A stretch of DNA of 64,000 nucleotides from Psychrobacter nivimaris (GCF_009812035.1 NZ_VZIZ01000022.1:33374-97373), one strand, 5' to 3'. Positions 18,572-28,780 are shown, counted from the first letter of the stretch. Made by a program: numbers and translations. Notes: generated from the letters alone by a model not told the origin.

Positions 18572-20125
18572 TTATCTTAAAAACAACTGATAGCCAATGT
18601 TGTCATTGACCGTGGCACAGTCATAACCAATATCTAAAAGCGCGTCTTGTAGCTGACGAGAGTTACCTTCAGAGGCTTGCAGGCCAACCAGCACACGACC
18701 TTCAGCAGCACCATGGTTGCGGTAATGGAATAAAGTAATATTGAAGTCATCACCCAATTTTTCTAAGAACGTTAGCAATGCGCCTGGACGTTCTGGGAAT
18801 ACTACTTGTAGCAATTGTTCGTTTTCGACATGAGCATGACCACCAATCAAATGACGAATATGTGATTTGGCGATATCATCATCAGTCAGGTCGTGAGCAG
18901 TGTAGCCATCGTCTGACAATTGGTTACTGATGGTTTGACGCTCTTTTTCGCCTTCTTTTAAAGCGATACCTACGAAGATTGAGGCAGGCTCCATTGAGTC
19001 TGGTGACTTTTTGCTGTCAGCACGGTAGTTAAACTCTGTGATGTTACGGCCATGTAGACTGCGACAGAAGTTCAAAAAAGCGCCTGTTTGTTCAGGAATA
19101 GTAACCCCAAAGATGGCTTCTTTTTTCTCACCGATTTCGGTACGCTCAGCGATATAACGCAGGCGGTCAAAATTCATATTGGCACCGCAAATGATACCGA
19201 CGCAGTTTTTATCTTGAATATTATTGGCTTCGATATATTTTTTCATACCAGCGACTGACAACGCGCCAGCAGGCTCAACGATACTGCGATTCTCTTCAAA
19301 GATATCTTTGACAGCCGCACACACTTCATCATTGGTACAAGTGATCACTTCAGGCTCAACGATAGGGCCTGAGTTATCGCTTTTTTGCGTACGGACGACA
19401 TCAAAAGGCAATTCACCAATCTGCGCGACTGCCACCCCATCGACGAACAATCCTACTTGCTCAAGTTTGACACGTTCACCTGTTTCAAGTGCTGCTTTTA
19501 GACAAGCTGACTGCTCGGCTTCTACCGCAATCACTTTGACATGTGGTGCCACTTCACCTAAAAATGCGGCCACACCTGAAATCAGACCACCACCACCAAC
19601 GGCAACGAATACATAGTCCATATTACGCCACTGCTGGGTCAGCTCAAGACCGATGGTGCCTTGTCCTGCGATGACCAGTTCATCGTCATAAGGTGGAATA
19701 AAGGTCAGTCCTTCGCGTTCAGCACGATCGATCGCATAACGGTTTGCTTGATCAAAACTATCTCCGTGTAGATCTACATTGCCACCAAGTGCTCTTACTG
19801 CATCCACTTTGATGTCGGGAGTCGTGGTTGGCATGACGATGATGTTATTTAGTGATAGTTTGCGTGCAGAGTAAGCCACGCCTTGCGCATGATTACCTGC
19901 TGACGCACAGATGACGCCGCGCGCTTTTTGCTCATCGCTCAACTGACTGATACGGTTATAGGCACCGCGCAATTTAAATGATTTGACCGGTTGTAAGTCT
20001 TCACGCTTAAATCGAATGTCATTGGCAAAACGTTGGGTCAGCTTGGGCGCCGTTTCAAGTGGTGTTTGAATAGCAACGTCATAGACGGTGGCTTGTAAGA
20101 TGGCTCGTACCCAGTGTGACAGCAT
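18572..20125 (-). CDS. ilvA: Threonine ammonia-lyase, biosynthetic
   Basis: PLP enzyme converting threonine to 2-oxobutanoate, the first step of isoleucine synthesis. The PLP lysine is K51 in SFKLRGAYNRI; the phosphate-binding glycine loop is VAVGGGGLISG. The 517-residue length and the two C-terminal ACT-like regulatory modules (GAFLNFCRSLHGRNITEFNYR and GALLTFLEKLGDDFNITLFHYR) mark the long, isoleucine-regulated biosynthetic form. Start ATG at 20125 follows AGGGATTACT. It has its own terminator and diverges from rpiA, as in many gammaproteobacteria. Confidence 0.97.
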   Translation of the reverse strand: MLSHWVRAILQATVYDVAIQTPLETAPKLTQRFANDIRFKREDLQPVKSFKLRGAYNRISQLSDEQKARGVICASAGNHAQGVAYSARKLSLNNIIVMPTTTPDIKVDAVRALGGNVDLHGDSFDQANRYAIDRAEREGLTFIPPYDDELVIAGQGTIGLELTQQWRNMDYVFVAVGGGGLISGVAAFLGEVAPHVKVIAVEAEQSACLKAALETGERVKLEQVGLFVDGVAVAQIGELPFDVVRTQKSDNSGPIVEPEVITCTNDEVCAAVKDIFEENRSIVEPAGALSVAGMKKYIEANNIQDKNCVGIICGANMNFDRLRYIAERTEIGEKKEAIFGVTIPEQTGAFLNFCRSLHGRNITEFNYRADSKKSPDSMEPASIFVGIALKEGEKERQTISNQLSDDGYTAHDLTDDDIAKSHIRHLIGGHAHVENEQLLQVVFPERPGALLTFLEKLGDDFNITLFHYRNHGAAEGRVLVGLQASEGNSRQLQDALLDIGYDCATVNDNIGYQLFLR

Positions 20126-20314
20126 AGTAATCCCTAAACAGAGTGAATATAAAAAGTGTAGATGAATATAAAAACGAAATAGATTAGCCTATGCCGATTT
20201 TTAGTATCTTGCAAGACTCAATTGCAGTTTTCTTGGGATTTCGTGCTTGAATTTACATGAAGTGCAGGTATTTGCCGAAGTTAAGCCTTAGCTACGTACT
20301 ATAAGACTCACAAA

Positions 20315-20334
20315 TTAGCGTCATGATGCGCTAA
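20315..20334. promoter_or_regulatory. Inverted repeat in the ilvA/rpiA intergenic region
   Basis: TTAGCG (20315-20320) and CGCTAA (20329-20334) form a perfect 6-bp dyad with an 8-nt spacer, about 20 bp upstream of the rpiA -10 hexamer. Its position fits an operator or activator site. Confidence 0.35.
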
Positions 20335-20354
20335 CATCCATTAATATCATCGGT

Positions 20355-20360
20355 TATAAT
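20355..20360 (+). promoter_or_regulatory. rpiA: -10 hexamer of the probable rpiA promoter
   Basis: A perfect TATAAT about 70 bp before the rpiA start; the corresponding -35 position has no good hexamer. The 303-bp divergent region (20126-20428) holds nothing else I can support apart from the dyad at 20315. Confidence 0.5.
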
Positions 20361-20431
20361 AGCCGCGCATTTTAACTCTTTTAGCCTTTTACTTTTTTTA
20401 AGACCATACGTTTATTTTCCAAGGATTTATG

Positions 20432-21091
20432 ATGAGTGATCAGCAAGCACAAAAGCAAGCCGCGGCCAAAGCTGCTCTAAGCTATATCGAAGACGATATG
20501 ATACTTGGGGTAGGGACAGGTAGTACGGTCAACTGTTTGATTGAGTTGTTGCCACAATTAAAGCTTGCTGGCGCCGTCGCTAGCTCACAGGTGACAGAAG
20601 ACAAACTTCGTGCGCTTGGTATCGAAATAGTCGATTTGAACTTTGCTGGTACGTTAGATGTTTATATCGATGGTGCTGATGAAGTCAATGAGCACTTGCA
20701 ACTTATCAAAGGCGGTGGCGGTGCATTGACTCGCGAAAAGATTGTGGCCGCAGCTTCAAACAAGTTCGTCTGTATGGTCGATGATAGTAAAAGCGTTGAT
20801 ATCTTAGGTCGCGCGTTTCCAGTACCGATTGAAGTATTGCCACAAGCACGCTCGTATGTGGCTCGCCAATTGGCCAAATTGGGCGGTGAACCCGTATATC
20901 GTGAAGATTTTGTCACTGATTATGGTAATGTCATTTTAGACACCTATGACTTGGATGTGAGTAATCCAATCGCGCTCGAAAAAGAGCTAAATAATATCGT
21001 AGGTGTGGTATGTAATGGTATCTTTGCAGCAAACCAAGCGGATGTTCTATTAAAAGCAGGTGCTAATGGTGTGACAACGCTCACGCGTTAA
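20432..21091 (+). CDS. rpiA: Ribose-5-phosphate isomerase A
   Basis: Interconverts ribose 5-phosphate and ribulose 5-phosphate in the pentose phosphate pathway. The 219-residue protein shows the RpiA signatures [49 protein letters not shown] and [12 protein letters not shown]. Two ATGs are adjacent (20429 and 20432). AAGGA at 20421-20425 lies only 3 bp from the first but 6 bp from the second, so I use the second. Divergent from ilvA; ends in a perfect palindromic terminator. Confidence 0.96.
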   Translation: MSDQQAQKQAAAKAALSYIEDDMILGVGTGSTVNCLIELLPQLKLAGAVASSQVTEDKLRALGIEIVDLNFAGTLDVYIDGADEVNEHLQLIKGGGGALTREKIVAAASNKFVCMVDDSKSVDILGRAFPVPIEVLPQARSYVARQLAKLGGEPVYREDFVTDYGNVILDTYDLDVSNPIALEKELNNIVGVVCNGIFAANQADVLLKAGANGVTTLTR

Positions 21092-21120
21092 TCTATGATC
21101 AAATCATTTGTATAAACAAA

Positions 21121-21150
21121 AAAGCCGTCCAGATCTGGACGGCTTTTTTA
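21121..21150. terminator. Bidirectional terminator between rpiA and argF
   Basis: A 26-bp perfect palindrome, AAAGCCGTCCAGA joined to its complement at 21121-21146, followed by T residues; it contains a central AGATCT. It can terminate both converging genes. Confidence 0.9.
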
Positions 21151-21227
21151 TTTGGGAACTTATTTAGGAGTTTATTAGCAAGTTATCTTACTATTGATCT
21201 CACTGTCTTTTTATAGAATAGCCTAAG

Positions 21228-22151
21228 TTATGCAGGTAACTTGATTTTGTCTTTAAGTAAAAACTCCATCAATGCTTTCTGTGCATGTAAGCGGTTTTCA
21301 GCTTCGTCCCATACGACAGAGCGCGGGTCATTAAGCATGTCATGAGAGATTTCCTCGCCACGATGGGCTGGCAAGCAATGCATAAACACCACTTCAGGGT
21401 CAGCTTTGTCTAATAGAGACGGCGTCACTTGATAAGGCGCAAAACGACGTGCACGTGTGTTTTGCTCTGACTCTTGACCCATACTTGCCCACACATCGGT
21501 GACAATTAGATTAGAATCTTTTGCCGCATCTTGTACGTTTTCTACCAGACTGACGCAGTGTGAAAAGCGCTCCATAAGTTTCGGATCAGGCTCGAACCCA
21601 TAAGGCGCTGCCACGCGTAGTTCAAAACCAAACTGATTGGCAGCTTGCATAAATGATGAACACATATTGTTGCCATCACCAACCCAAGTCACAATCTTAT
21701 TTTCGATACTACCGCGATGCTCGTAATAGGTCTGCATATCAGCGAGCAACTGGCATGGATGATAGTCATCGGTCAATGCATTGATAATCGGTACACTGGA
21801 GTATTCAGCAAAGGTTTCAACTTTTTCGTGCCCAAAGGTACGAATCATGATGATATCTACCATACTAGAAATCACGCGTGCTGAGTCTTCTAATGGCTCG
21901 CCGCGACCGAGCTGCGTATCGTTTGGTGATAAAAATATGGCGTTACCACCAAATTGACCCATACCGGTCTCAAACGAGATACGGGTACGCGTTGAAGATT
22001 TTTCAAATATCATACCAAGCGTACGACCAACAAAAGGCTGGTATATCTCGCCTGCGTGTTGCATCTTACGCAATTCGCTTGCGCGTTTGATTAAGTTTTC
22101 TAGTTCTTGTTTGGTTAAATCAGATAAGGTTAAAAAATGGCGCAAACTCAT
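21228..22151 (-). CDS. argF: Ornithine carbamoyltransferase
   Basis: Sixth step of arginine synthesis: ornithine plus carbamoyl phosphate to citrulline. Signatures: carbamoyl-phosphate loop [26 protein letters not shown] and [10 protein letters not shown]. The last contains the ornithine-site HCLP that separates it from aspartate transcarbamylase. 307 residues is typical of the anabolic enzyme. It begins with [16 protein letters not shown]. Transcribed alone from a probable promoter 92 bp upstream. Confidence 0.95.
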   Translation of the reverse strand: MSLRHFLTLSDLTKQELENLIKRASELRKMQHAGEIYQPFVGRTLGMIFEKSSTRTRISFETGMGQFGGNAIFLSPNDTQLGRGEPLEDSARVISSMVDIIMIRTFGHEKVETFAEYSSVPIINALTDDYHPCQLLADMQTYYEHRGSIENKIVTWVGDGNNMCSSFMQAANQFGFELRVAAPYGFEPDPKLMERFSHCVSLVENVQDAAKDSNLIVTDVWASMGQESEQNTRARRFAPYQVTPSLLDKADPEVVFMHCLPAHRGEEISHDMLNDPRSVVWDEAENRLHAQKALMEFLLKDKIKLPA

Positions 22152-22243
22152 AGTAATCCTAGCAGTCGATCGCAGTCAGTGAAACGTCATCAGTCTTCAA
22201 TAGCATCGCGTCAGTGCGTATACTGGGTTGACAACAAACTTTT

Positions 22244-22271
22244 AGTATAGCGTATTTACTTTCAATGTAAA
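22244..22271 (-). promoter_or_regulatory. argF: Probable sigma70 promoter of argF
   Basis: On the minus strand TTTACA (22266-22271) and TATACT (22244-22249) are separated by 16 bp, about 90 bp before the argF start. No unambiguous ArgR box was found overlapping it. Confidence 0.5.
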
Positions 22272-22368
22272 CGTTCATTTTTATCAAGATCAAATGGCTT
22301 GTTAAATAGACCGAAATCACATTAGCAAGCCACGATACCTTGTACGCTAATGACTGTACCGCTAATGA

Positions 22369-23475
22369 TTATGCCTGTGTACGGTTTGGACGTATGCTAA
22401 GGCGACATAACAGCTCATAGCTAATCGTCCCAGCATGACCTGCGACTTCATCGACACGCGGCGCATCGCCCCATAGCATGACCTTGCTATCTATAGCAAG
22501 ACTCTCAGGTGCGCTACTGATATCAATAACAATCATATCCATAGCCACGCGCCCAATCACTGGGCAGCGGTAGCTTTGGCTGTCGTTAGCATCCATGACA
22601 GTGACATACGCATCATCCGTGACCACACGTGGATAGCCATCGCCATATCCAACGCTGACCAATGCCGTTCTGGTGTCTTGCTGCGCACGCCAGCGGCTAC
22701 CATAGCCGATCGCATCCTTGGCGCTAACGGTTTGTAGAGCAATGATTTGAGCACTAAATTCCATCACAGGCTGCAAGTCTAATTCTTGTGCGCTTTTATC
22801 GACGACAGGTGAGCTACCGTATAAGATAATGCCTGGACGTACCCAGTCATAATGGTACTCTGGGAAGTTGACGATACCAGCAGAGTTGCATAATGAGCCT
22901 TGGATATCTGGGCTAATGGTGTCTTTCAAAGTCGCTAGTACGCTCGAGAAACGCTCAATCTGCATCGCATTTAATGGATGATCATGATCATCAGCATTGG
23001 CAAAATGCGTGGCTAGGATCAGCTGATAACCTGCTTCATGCAAACGCTTAGCTGCTGAAAGCACACCCTCAGCGTTAAAACCCAAACGGTTCATACCCGT
23101 ATTGTATTTGAGCCAAGCCACTCTAGTTGCACTGCTGGCTGGCGGGATGTTTTGTAGTGCCCACTCTAGCTGTGGTCCGTGGTGAATCACGCAGCTAATC
23201 TCATGATCAATCGCTTGTTGCCACTCATCAGCAGTAAACGCACCTTCTACTAGACCGATGGTTTTCTCCCAACCTAACTGTCTGGCTTCTAGCGCTTCAG
23301 TCAGAGTAGCGACGCCTATACCATCTGCTTGCTGCAGGGCTGGCAAGACTGCCGCCACGCCATGTCCATAAGCATTGGATTTGACCATAGCCAACACTTT
23401 AGATTGGGGTGCTCGTTGTTTGACTTGATTTAGGTTATGAGTAAGGGCTTTTGGTTTTATAGTAATTGTGCGCAT
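22369..23475 (-). CDS. alr: Alanine racemase
   Basis: PLP enzyme making D-alanine for peptidoglycan. K32 in AMVKSNAYGHG is the Schiff-base lysine, and the second catalytic residue is the Tyr of AIGYGSRW. WLKYNTGMNRLGF and VRPGIILYG are also family signatures. 368 residues, full length. It lies about 180 bp downstream of dnaB on the same strand; dnaB-alr adjacency is common in gammaproteobacteria. Confidence 0.96.
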   Translation of the reverse strand: MRTITIKPKALTHNLNQVKQRAPQSKVLAMVKSNAYGHGVAAVLPALQQADGIGVATLTEALEARQLGWEKTIGLVEGAFTADEWQQAIDHEISCVIHHGPQLEWALQNIPPASSATRVAWLKYNTGMNRLGFNAEGVLSAAKRLHEAGYQLILATHFANADDHDHPLNAMQIERFSSVLATLKDTISPDIQGSLCNSAGIVNFPEYHYDWVRPGIILYGSSPVVDKSAQELDLQPVMEFSAQIIALQTVSAKDAIGYGSRWRAQQDTRTALVSVGYGDGYPRVVTDDAYVTVMDANDSQSYRCPVIGRVAMDMIVIDISSAPESLAIDSKVMLWGDAPRVDEVAGHAGTISYELLCRLSIRPNRTQA

Positions 23476-23653
23476 AATCGCCTTCTATATGAGTAGAATT
23501 ATGAAGTTATAAAGCCAGTACTACATCGATTGAGTTGATGCGGTACTGGCTATTGTATTAAAACTGGTTATGTAAAATTATTCATTAACCTATAATTGAA
23601 ACTGAGTCTATATAAGGCTTAGTCTCTGTTAGGGTTAAATTTTATAAGGTTAG

Positions 23654-25057
23654 TTACTCATCATTCTCAAAACTCACGCCTTGATAGTACTCTGGCGTTA
23701 GATTGATAAAGCGGGTAAATTGACCTTCAAAGCCTAAACGAATAGTACCGATAGGGCCGTTACGCTGTTTACCAATAATGATTTCCGCCACGCCTTTGTG
23801 GTCTGAGTTTTCATTATAAACCTCATCACGATAGATGAACATAATCAAATCGGCATCCTGCTCAATCGCACCAGATTCACGTAGATCCGACATGATAGGG
23901 CGTTTATTTGGACGGTTTTCTAGACTACGGTTAAGCTGTGATAGCGCAATCACAGGACATTCAAGCTCACGTGCGAGCGCCTTTAGACTACGAGAAATCT
24001 CAGAAATCTCGCCAACACGGTTACCATCTAGACTTGGCACTTTCATCAGCTGAAGATAATCGACTACGATAGCACCCAAGCGACCGTCATGATTTTTGGC
24101 GATACGGCGGCAGCGAGAACGCATCTCAGACGGCGGTAGCGCAGTACTATCATCAATATATAAATGCTTTGATTGCAAATGTTGAATGGCGTTCATCATC
24201 TTTGCCCATTCATCTTCATTCATTTGCCCAGAACGCAGGTGCGTCTGGTTAATCGCGCCCCATGAGGACAGCAAACGCATGACGATTGATTCAGCGGGCA
24301 TCTCCATCGAAAACACCACGACGGGCAAATCTTCATTAAACAAAATCCCTTCTGCCAAGTTCATCGCAAAAGTGGTTTTACCCATCGAAGGACGCGCAGC
24401 GACAATAATCAAGTCACCCGCTTGTAGGCCTTGGGTTTTATTATTCAGCTCGGCAAATGGTGTCTGCAAACCAATCATGCCATCGGGGTTTGATTTGAGT
24501 TCTTGAATCTTATCGATAACATTGGTTAAGACAGAGGTAATACCAACAGGTCCTCGCTGTTCCGCACGTTTGTTATGCTGCTCATTGATACTAAATATCT
24601 TGCCTTCGACATTGTCTAGAATGTCGCTAACGCTTTGGTCTTTTGGATTATAGGCAAGCGTCAGCATGTCATTACCAGTGGTAATTAACTGGCGTAGGGT
24701 TGATAGCTCACGCACACGCTGGGCGTAGGCAGTCAGGTTAAACAAAGTCGCAGGACTTTGGCTCAAAATATCAGCCAAATAACTGTCACCACCTGCGCCT
24801 TTTAGTAGCTTTTGCGCTTCTAACCAGTCGTGTACCATGACCGTATCATAAGGCTCATTCACTGCCGCCAAATGAGCAATGGCATCAAAAATGTATTGAT
24901 GTCGCCCAGCATAAAAGTCATCTTTGGTGACAATATCGGCAATCTTGTCGTACGCCTCTTCGATACTCATCAAAGACGCGAGCAATGCCTTTTCAATATC
25001 GATATTGTGTGGCGGTGTCTGATTGAGTAAGTCGTCGGTTTTGTCGTTTTCTGCCAT
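23654..25057 (-). CDS. dnaB: Replicative DNA helicase DnaB
   Basis: Hexameric 5'-3' helicase at the replication fork. The N-terminal domain (PPHNIDIEKALLASLM) is followed by a linker and the RecA-like ATPase domain. Walker A is AARPSMGKTTFA, Walker B is GAIVVDYLQLM, and SQLNRSLENRPNKRPIMSDLRESGAIEQDAD carries the H3/H4 motifs and arginine finger. 467 residues with no intein. Divergent from pdxA across 297 bp, in which I see only AT-rich DNA without a clear motif. Confidence 0.97.
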   Translation of the reverse strand: MAENDKTDDLLNQTPPHNIDIEKALLASLMSIEEAYDKIADIVTKDDFYAGRHQYIFDAIAHLAAVNEPYDTVMVHDWLEAQKLLKGAGGDSYLADILSQSPATLFNLTAYAQRVRELSTLRQLITTGNDMLTLAYNPKDQSVSDILDNVEGKIFSINEQHNKRAEQRGPVGITSVLTNVIDKIQELKSNPDGMIGLQTPFAELNNKTQGLQAGDLIIVAARPSMGKTTFAMNLAEGILFNEDLPVVVFSMEMPAESIVMRLLSSWGAINQTHLRSGQMNEDEWAKMMNAIQHLQSKHLYIDDSTALPPSEMRSRCRRIAKNHDGRLGAIVVDYLQLMKVPSLDGNRVGEISEISRSLKALARELECPVIALSQLNRSLENRPNKRPIMSDLRESGAIEQDADLIMFIYRDEVYNENSDHKGVAEIIIGKQRNGPIGTIRLGFEGQFTRFINLTPEYYQGVSFENDE

Positions 25058-25354
25058 GAGTGCCTAATGAGTTAAAATGGGTATGAAAAAAGATGTCGAT
25101 GATAGAGCAATACAAACGTAGCGCGCCTCTACGATAGAAGTACCAAAACGCGGTCTCAGGTTTGTCTGTAAATGCTACAATCAGATGCGAAAGTTTAACA
25201 CATAATGTGGTTTTTTAGACTTGATAAAGCACTAAATCTGAAGTGATTGTTTTTTATGAAGTAAGAGATACCATACAATGTCTAAGTATAAAAACTTAGA
25301 ATAATAATTATAAATATAATAAAATCAGTAATTTAAATAAAAAAGGCTATTGTT

Positions 25355-26455
25355 ATGACAGAAGAAAAGCGCCCGCTATTAATCACCACAGGTGAGCCTG
25401 CGGGTATTGGCATGGACGTAGTACTAAGACTAGCAACAGAGAGTAAGTTGCAAGACTTTGCTCGACCAATTTGGGTGACTGCTGATGCTAAAGCGATGCA
25501 AACTCGCGCGGAGGAATTGGTTGCAGCTAGCGTTCTCAAAAGCATACCTAGTTGGCATACTATCAATACAGATATAAATGCCGATAACGTCGATGTTAAC
25601 TTGGTAGATCAGATATCGCAGCAAGATATAGACGCTGATAGTGCTTTCATCCTACTGGATATTCCTTGTGCCGCACCAGTTGTCTGCGGGCAAATCAATA
25701 TCGCTAACTCAGCGATGGTGGCTCAGCAATTAGATATTGCTCATAAACTGGCAATAAATAATACAGTCGCTGCCATCGTCACTGGGCCATTGCAAAAATC
25801 AGCGTTGATAGATGCTGGTATCAAGCTATTAGATGGCACCATGTTTAGTGGTCATACCGAGTTTTTCATGCAGCAAAGTGGCTGTGAAAAAGTCGTCATG
25901 ATGCTTGCCAACCAAGCGATGAAAGTCGCGCTTGTCACTACGCATTTACCATTAAAGGACATCCCTGCTGCCATCACCGCGGAGAACGTGCGCCAAACGG
26001 TACAAATTGTCATCGATGATATGCGAGAAAAGTTTGGTCTCGCGCAGCCTCGCATCTTGGTTTGCGGCCTCAATCCACATGCAGGCGAGGGCGGGCATTT
26101 GGGGAGCGAGGAGATTGAGATTATCAATCCCGTGTTGCAAGAATTCATCGATGCAGGCGTCAATATATCAGAGGCGATGCCAGCGGATACGTTATTTACC
26201 ACCAGACATTTAGCAAACTGTGATGCGGTCATTGCCATGTATCACGACCAAGGATTGCCAGTATTAAAATCGCACGGTTTTGGCGATACGGTCAATCTAA
26301 CCTTGGGCTTGCCTTATATTCGTACTTCTGTCGATCATGGTACGGCGCTAGACTTGGCAGGAAGTGGCGGTGCGAGTGCGACTAGCTTATATCAAGCACT
26401 AAATATGGCTAATGAGATGGCTGATAAATCACTTATCGATGTACCTGCTGTATAA
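25355..26455 (+). CDS. pdxA: 4-hydroxythreonine-4-phosphate dehydrogenase
   Basis: NAD-dependent step of the DXP-dependent pyridoxal phosphate pathway. Signatures: ITTGEPAGIGMDVVLRLA at the N-terminus, GPLQKSALIDAGI, GHTEFFMQQSGC, LNPHAGEGGHLGSEE, and MYHDQGLPVLKSHGFGDTVNLTLGLP with zinc-ligand histidines. At 366 residues it is longer than the about 330 of E. coli, with an insertion around residues 60-90. In E. coli pdxA is followed directly by rsmA; here 1.46 kb of foreign DNA intervenes. Confidence 0.95.
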   Translation: MTEEKRPLLITTGEPAGIGMDVVLRLATESKLQDFARPIWVTADAKAMQTRAEELVAASVLKSIPSWHTINTDINADNVDVNLVDQISQQDIDADSAFILLDIPCAAPVVCGQINIANSAMVAQQLDIAHKLAINNTVAAIVTGPLQKSALIDAGIKLLDGTMFSGHTEFFMQQSGCEKVVMMLANQAMKVALVTTHLPLKDIPAAITAENVRQTVQIVIDDMREKFGLAQPRILVCGLNPHAGEGGHLGSEEIEIINPVLQEFIDAGVNISEAMPADTLFTTRHLANCDAVIAMYHDQGLPVLKSHGFGDTVNLTLGLPYIRTSVDHGTALDLAGSGGASATSLYQALNMANEMADKSLIDVPAV

Positions 26456-26590
26456 ATCAGTGCTTATAGATATTTTTCACATAGTACTTAATAATTTTAG
26501 TATCAGTAATGCCTATCTAAAAAGGCAGCCACTTAAGACGATTTAGTAAAGCTTTTATCGTGCATGAGGAACAGCATCTGTCTTAAACAC

Positions 26591-26604
26591 AGGCTCGAAA
26601 GCCT
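26591..26604 (-). terminator. UUCG-tetraloop hairpin after the transglutaminase-like gene
   Basis: Read on the minus strand, AGGCT-TTCG-AGCCT forms a perfect 5-bp stem closed by a stable UUCG tetraloop, followed by GTGTTT, just past the stop at 26617. A plausible weak terminator. Confidence 0.5.
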
Positions 26605-26616
26605 AGGATCAGGACC

Positions 26617-27396
26617 CTAAGCTTGTCTGGTTACGGATACCGATTGGTTGATCAGATCCATGGATCCGAACGAAGTTAAGAACGCGACGCTGGACGCATC
26701 GGACCCAACACCGATGCGGGCCATTGTGTCGGCATCTGCCATGCCAGTCGGATCAATGAGGTGCCAGCTCCCTTCAAGATAGACCTCGGCCACGGCATGA
26801 AAGTCTTGTGGTGTCATATCGGGCGCATAAACGCTCACAAACCTAGCTGGTATCGACGACGCGCGCGCTAGGGTTACGAGAACATGCGCAAAGTCGCGGC
26901 ATACGCCCTGACGTTGAGCAAAGCTGTCAAGCGCGGTGGTTTGTGCATGGCTTGATCCGGGTACGTAGCTAAATGCCGACTCGATCCAGTCGCGCATCGC
27001 GGCAATTCGTGCGCCGCCAGCGAGATTGCCAAACTCGGCGTCCACGAAGGCATGGAACTGTTCTGACGGGCAATAGTGAGACGGCATTAAATGCCTGATC
27101 GTCTCTCCGGGCAAAAGATGCAGGGGCGTTTGGGACAGTACCGATATGTCTAAGGCAGGACGGTCAACGGCGATTTCTGCGAGATAAGTGCAGCTAAAAT
27201 CCCCTTCAGCGTGAATCCAAATCCGCTCTCCTATGCCATCATCGGCGGTAACCCGTGAAAAATGCGCAACGTCTGATGTCCAAATCTCGGCTGACCGTAC
27301 CCGTTGATCCGCAAGATCAGCAGCTTCGATCTGAAGCAAAAGATCCATTGGCTCTGAGAGTCGATAATGGAGGGTGACGTTAAGTTTCAGGATCAT
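26617..27396 (-). CDS. Transglutaminase-like family protein, probably acquired
   Basis: A 259-residue cytoplasmic-type transglutaminase-like protein. The N-terminal beta region (LNVTLHYRLSEPMDLLLQIEA) precedes the papain-like core with catalytic Cys in QGVCRDFAH, His in QDFHAVAEVYL and Asp in HLIDPTG. All three catalytic residues are present, so it may be a protease, amidase or transglutaminase; the target is unknown. Two sampled 60-base lines of the gene are 52% and 58% G+C, clearly above the flanking core genes. It sits between pdxA and rsmA and abuts an IS3-family relic. These point to horizontal acquisition, perhaps from an alphaproteobacterium. Confidence 0.8.
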   Translation of the reverse strand: MILKLNVTLHYRLSEPMDLLLQIEAADLADQRVRSAEIWTSDVAHFSRVTADDGIGERIWIHAEGDFSCTYLAEIAVDRPALDISVLSQTPLHLLPGETIRHLMPSHYCPSEQFHAFVDAEFGNLAGGARIAAMRDWIESAFSYVPGSSHAQTTALDSFAQRQGVCRDFAHVLVTLARASSIPARFVSVYAPDMTPQDFHAVAEVYLEGSWHLIDPTGMADADTMARIGVGSDASSVAFLTSFGSMDLINQSVSVTRQA

Positions 27397-27447
27397 ATGT
27401 GAATTCCCTAAGGGTATTTATCTGGCGGGCTGACGATCGCGTAGGGC

Positions 27448-27640
27448 TGAACCGCCTCGACTATATCAGAGACTGGCTTACTTTACTGGAGTCAGACAGC
27501 AATGCCTGACAGGGTTAAATTATCATAATAGCGCTTTTCAAACTCAAAAGGTGAAACATAACCAATTGCGTTATGCAGTCGGGCTTTATTAAACCTGAGA
27601 AGTGTCAGAAATTGATTAATTATCGATTTATTTTTACGCC
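27448..27640 (-). mobile_element. IS3-family insertion sequence relic (right end)
   Basis: Contains the last about 45 codons of an OrfB transposase and, beyond its stop, a TGAACCGCC at 27448-27456 that looks like an IS3-type terminal repeat starting with TG. The rest of the element is gone. The GC-rich transglutaminase segment begins immediately on the other side of this end. Confidence 0.65.
27492..27640 (-). pseudogene. C-terminal remnant of IS3-family OrfB transposase
   Basis: Minus-strand translation ending at a TGA (27492-27494) reads FNKARLHNAIGYVSPFEFEK followed by RYYDNLTLSGIAV. This is the conserved end of IS3-family rve-type transposases (RLHxxIGYxSPxEFE). The catalytic DDE region and start are absent, so it cannot be functional. 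The left limit of similarity is approximate. Confidence 0.8.
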
Positions 27641-27916
27641 GCAATCGTTATGATGACTCCATCTTTGTACCTGTTTCTGTCTGCTAGCACTTGATTTGAC
27701 GCTGCCATTTAGCATAATCAGAGTTTATATTATATGGATGTAGGGATAAAAAGTTACCGAGTCAGTTACTCAAAAGCATGGCTCGTCTATCGATAATAAT
27801 TATTCAAAAATACAGCCTAATTATGAGCTGTGCTATAATTTGTTATTATAAAGTCAGTATATCGCTGCCATGACATTATCATCGCCCATTTATCTTTTAT
27901 ACATTAAGACTCTTTT
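27641..27916. other. Non-coding DNA upstream of rsmA
   Basis: Left-over pdxA-rsmA spacer plus unassigned DNA. It includes an AT-rich run near 27830-27850 that may hold the rsmA promoter now separated from pdxA. No gene seen. Confidence 0.35.
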
Positions 27917-28780
27917 ATGTCCAAAACTTCATTTGATGCTCAAACTATTTCTAACAGCTTACGTGCTGCCAAACATCAGCCGCGTAAGCGCTTTGGCCAA
28001 AACTTCTTGCATGATACTAGCGTCATTCGCGAAATCGTCGAAAGTATTCGTCTAGAGCGCGATGACAATTTGATCGAGATTGGGCCTGGTATGGGCGCAT
28101 TGACCGAGCCGTTATTGGCAGAAGTGGATGCGATGACCGTGGTGGAGCTGGATCGCGATTTGGCAGATAGCTTGCGTATTCGTATCGGTGCCAATAGCCA
28201 TCCAAACTTTGAGATTATCAAAGATAACGCGATGCATGTGGACTACCGTGAGCTATATAGTGAAGAGCGCGGTAAGCTGCGCGTGGTAGGTAACCTGCCA
28301 TATAACATCTCAACGCCTATCTTATTTCATCTGCTTAGCTATGCCGATGTGATCCAAGACATGCATTTTATGTTGCAAAAAGAAGTGGTCGAGCGTATCA
28401 CGGCCGACGTGGGTAGCAAGACCTATGGCCGTTTATCAGTCATCATGCAGTACCACTGTGATACAGATTATTTGCTAACCGTTCCTCGCGGTGCATTTAA
28501 TCCACCACCCAAGGTGACTAGTGCTGTCTTCCGCCTGACGCCGCATATCAACAAACCAGTAGTCGCAAATGATGAAGAGCATTTTGCCATTGTCGTGCGT
28601 GAGACTTTCAACCATCGTCGCAAGACGCTACGTGCTATCTTCAAAAAATCAACGTTGCTACCGACATTGAGCGAAGACGATTTTGAGGCTTGTGGTATTG
28701 ATCCGCAGGCACGACCTGAGACATTAAGCGTCACAGACTTTGTGAACCTAAGCAATCATTCACAACAGCTAGACGTATAA
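27917..28780 (+). CDS. rsmA: 16S rRNA dimethyladenosine transferase
   Basis: SAM-dependent dimethylation of A1518/A1519 in 16S rRNA during 30S maturation. Signatures: [13 protein letters not shown] motif [17 protein letters not shown], and catalytic NLPYNIS (motif IV). The 287 residues are complete, with a C-terminal helical domain ([13 protein letters not shown]). Ends in its own terminator, directly followed by an IS5-family element that separates it from apaH. Confidence 0.96.
   Translation: MSKTSFDAQTISNSLRAAKHQPRKRFGQNFLHDTSVIREIVESIRLERDDNLIEIGPGMGALTEPLLAEVDAMTVVELDRDLADSLRIRIGANSHPNFEIIKDNAMHVDYRELYSEERGKLRVVGNLPYNISTPILFHLLSYADVIQDMHFMLQKEVVERITADVGSKTYGRLSVIMQYHCDTDYLLTVPRGAFNPPPKVTSAVFRLTPHINKPVVANDEEHFAIVVRETFNHRRKTLRAIFKKSTLLPTLSEDDFEACGIDPQARPETLSVTDFVNLSNHSQQLDV

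Noticed and set aside
19224..19616. 130-codon plus-strand frame inside ilvA
   Set aside because: Antisense shadow of a well-defined ilvA coding region.
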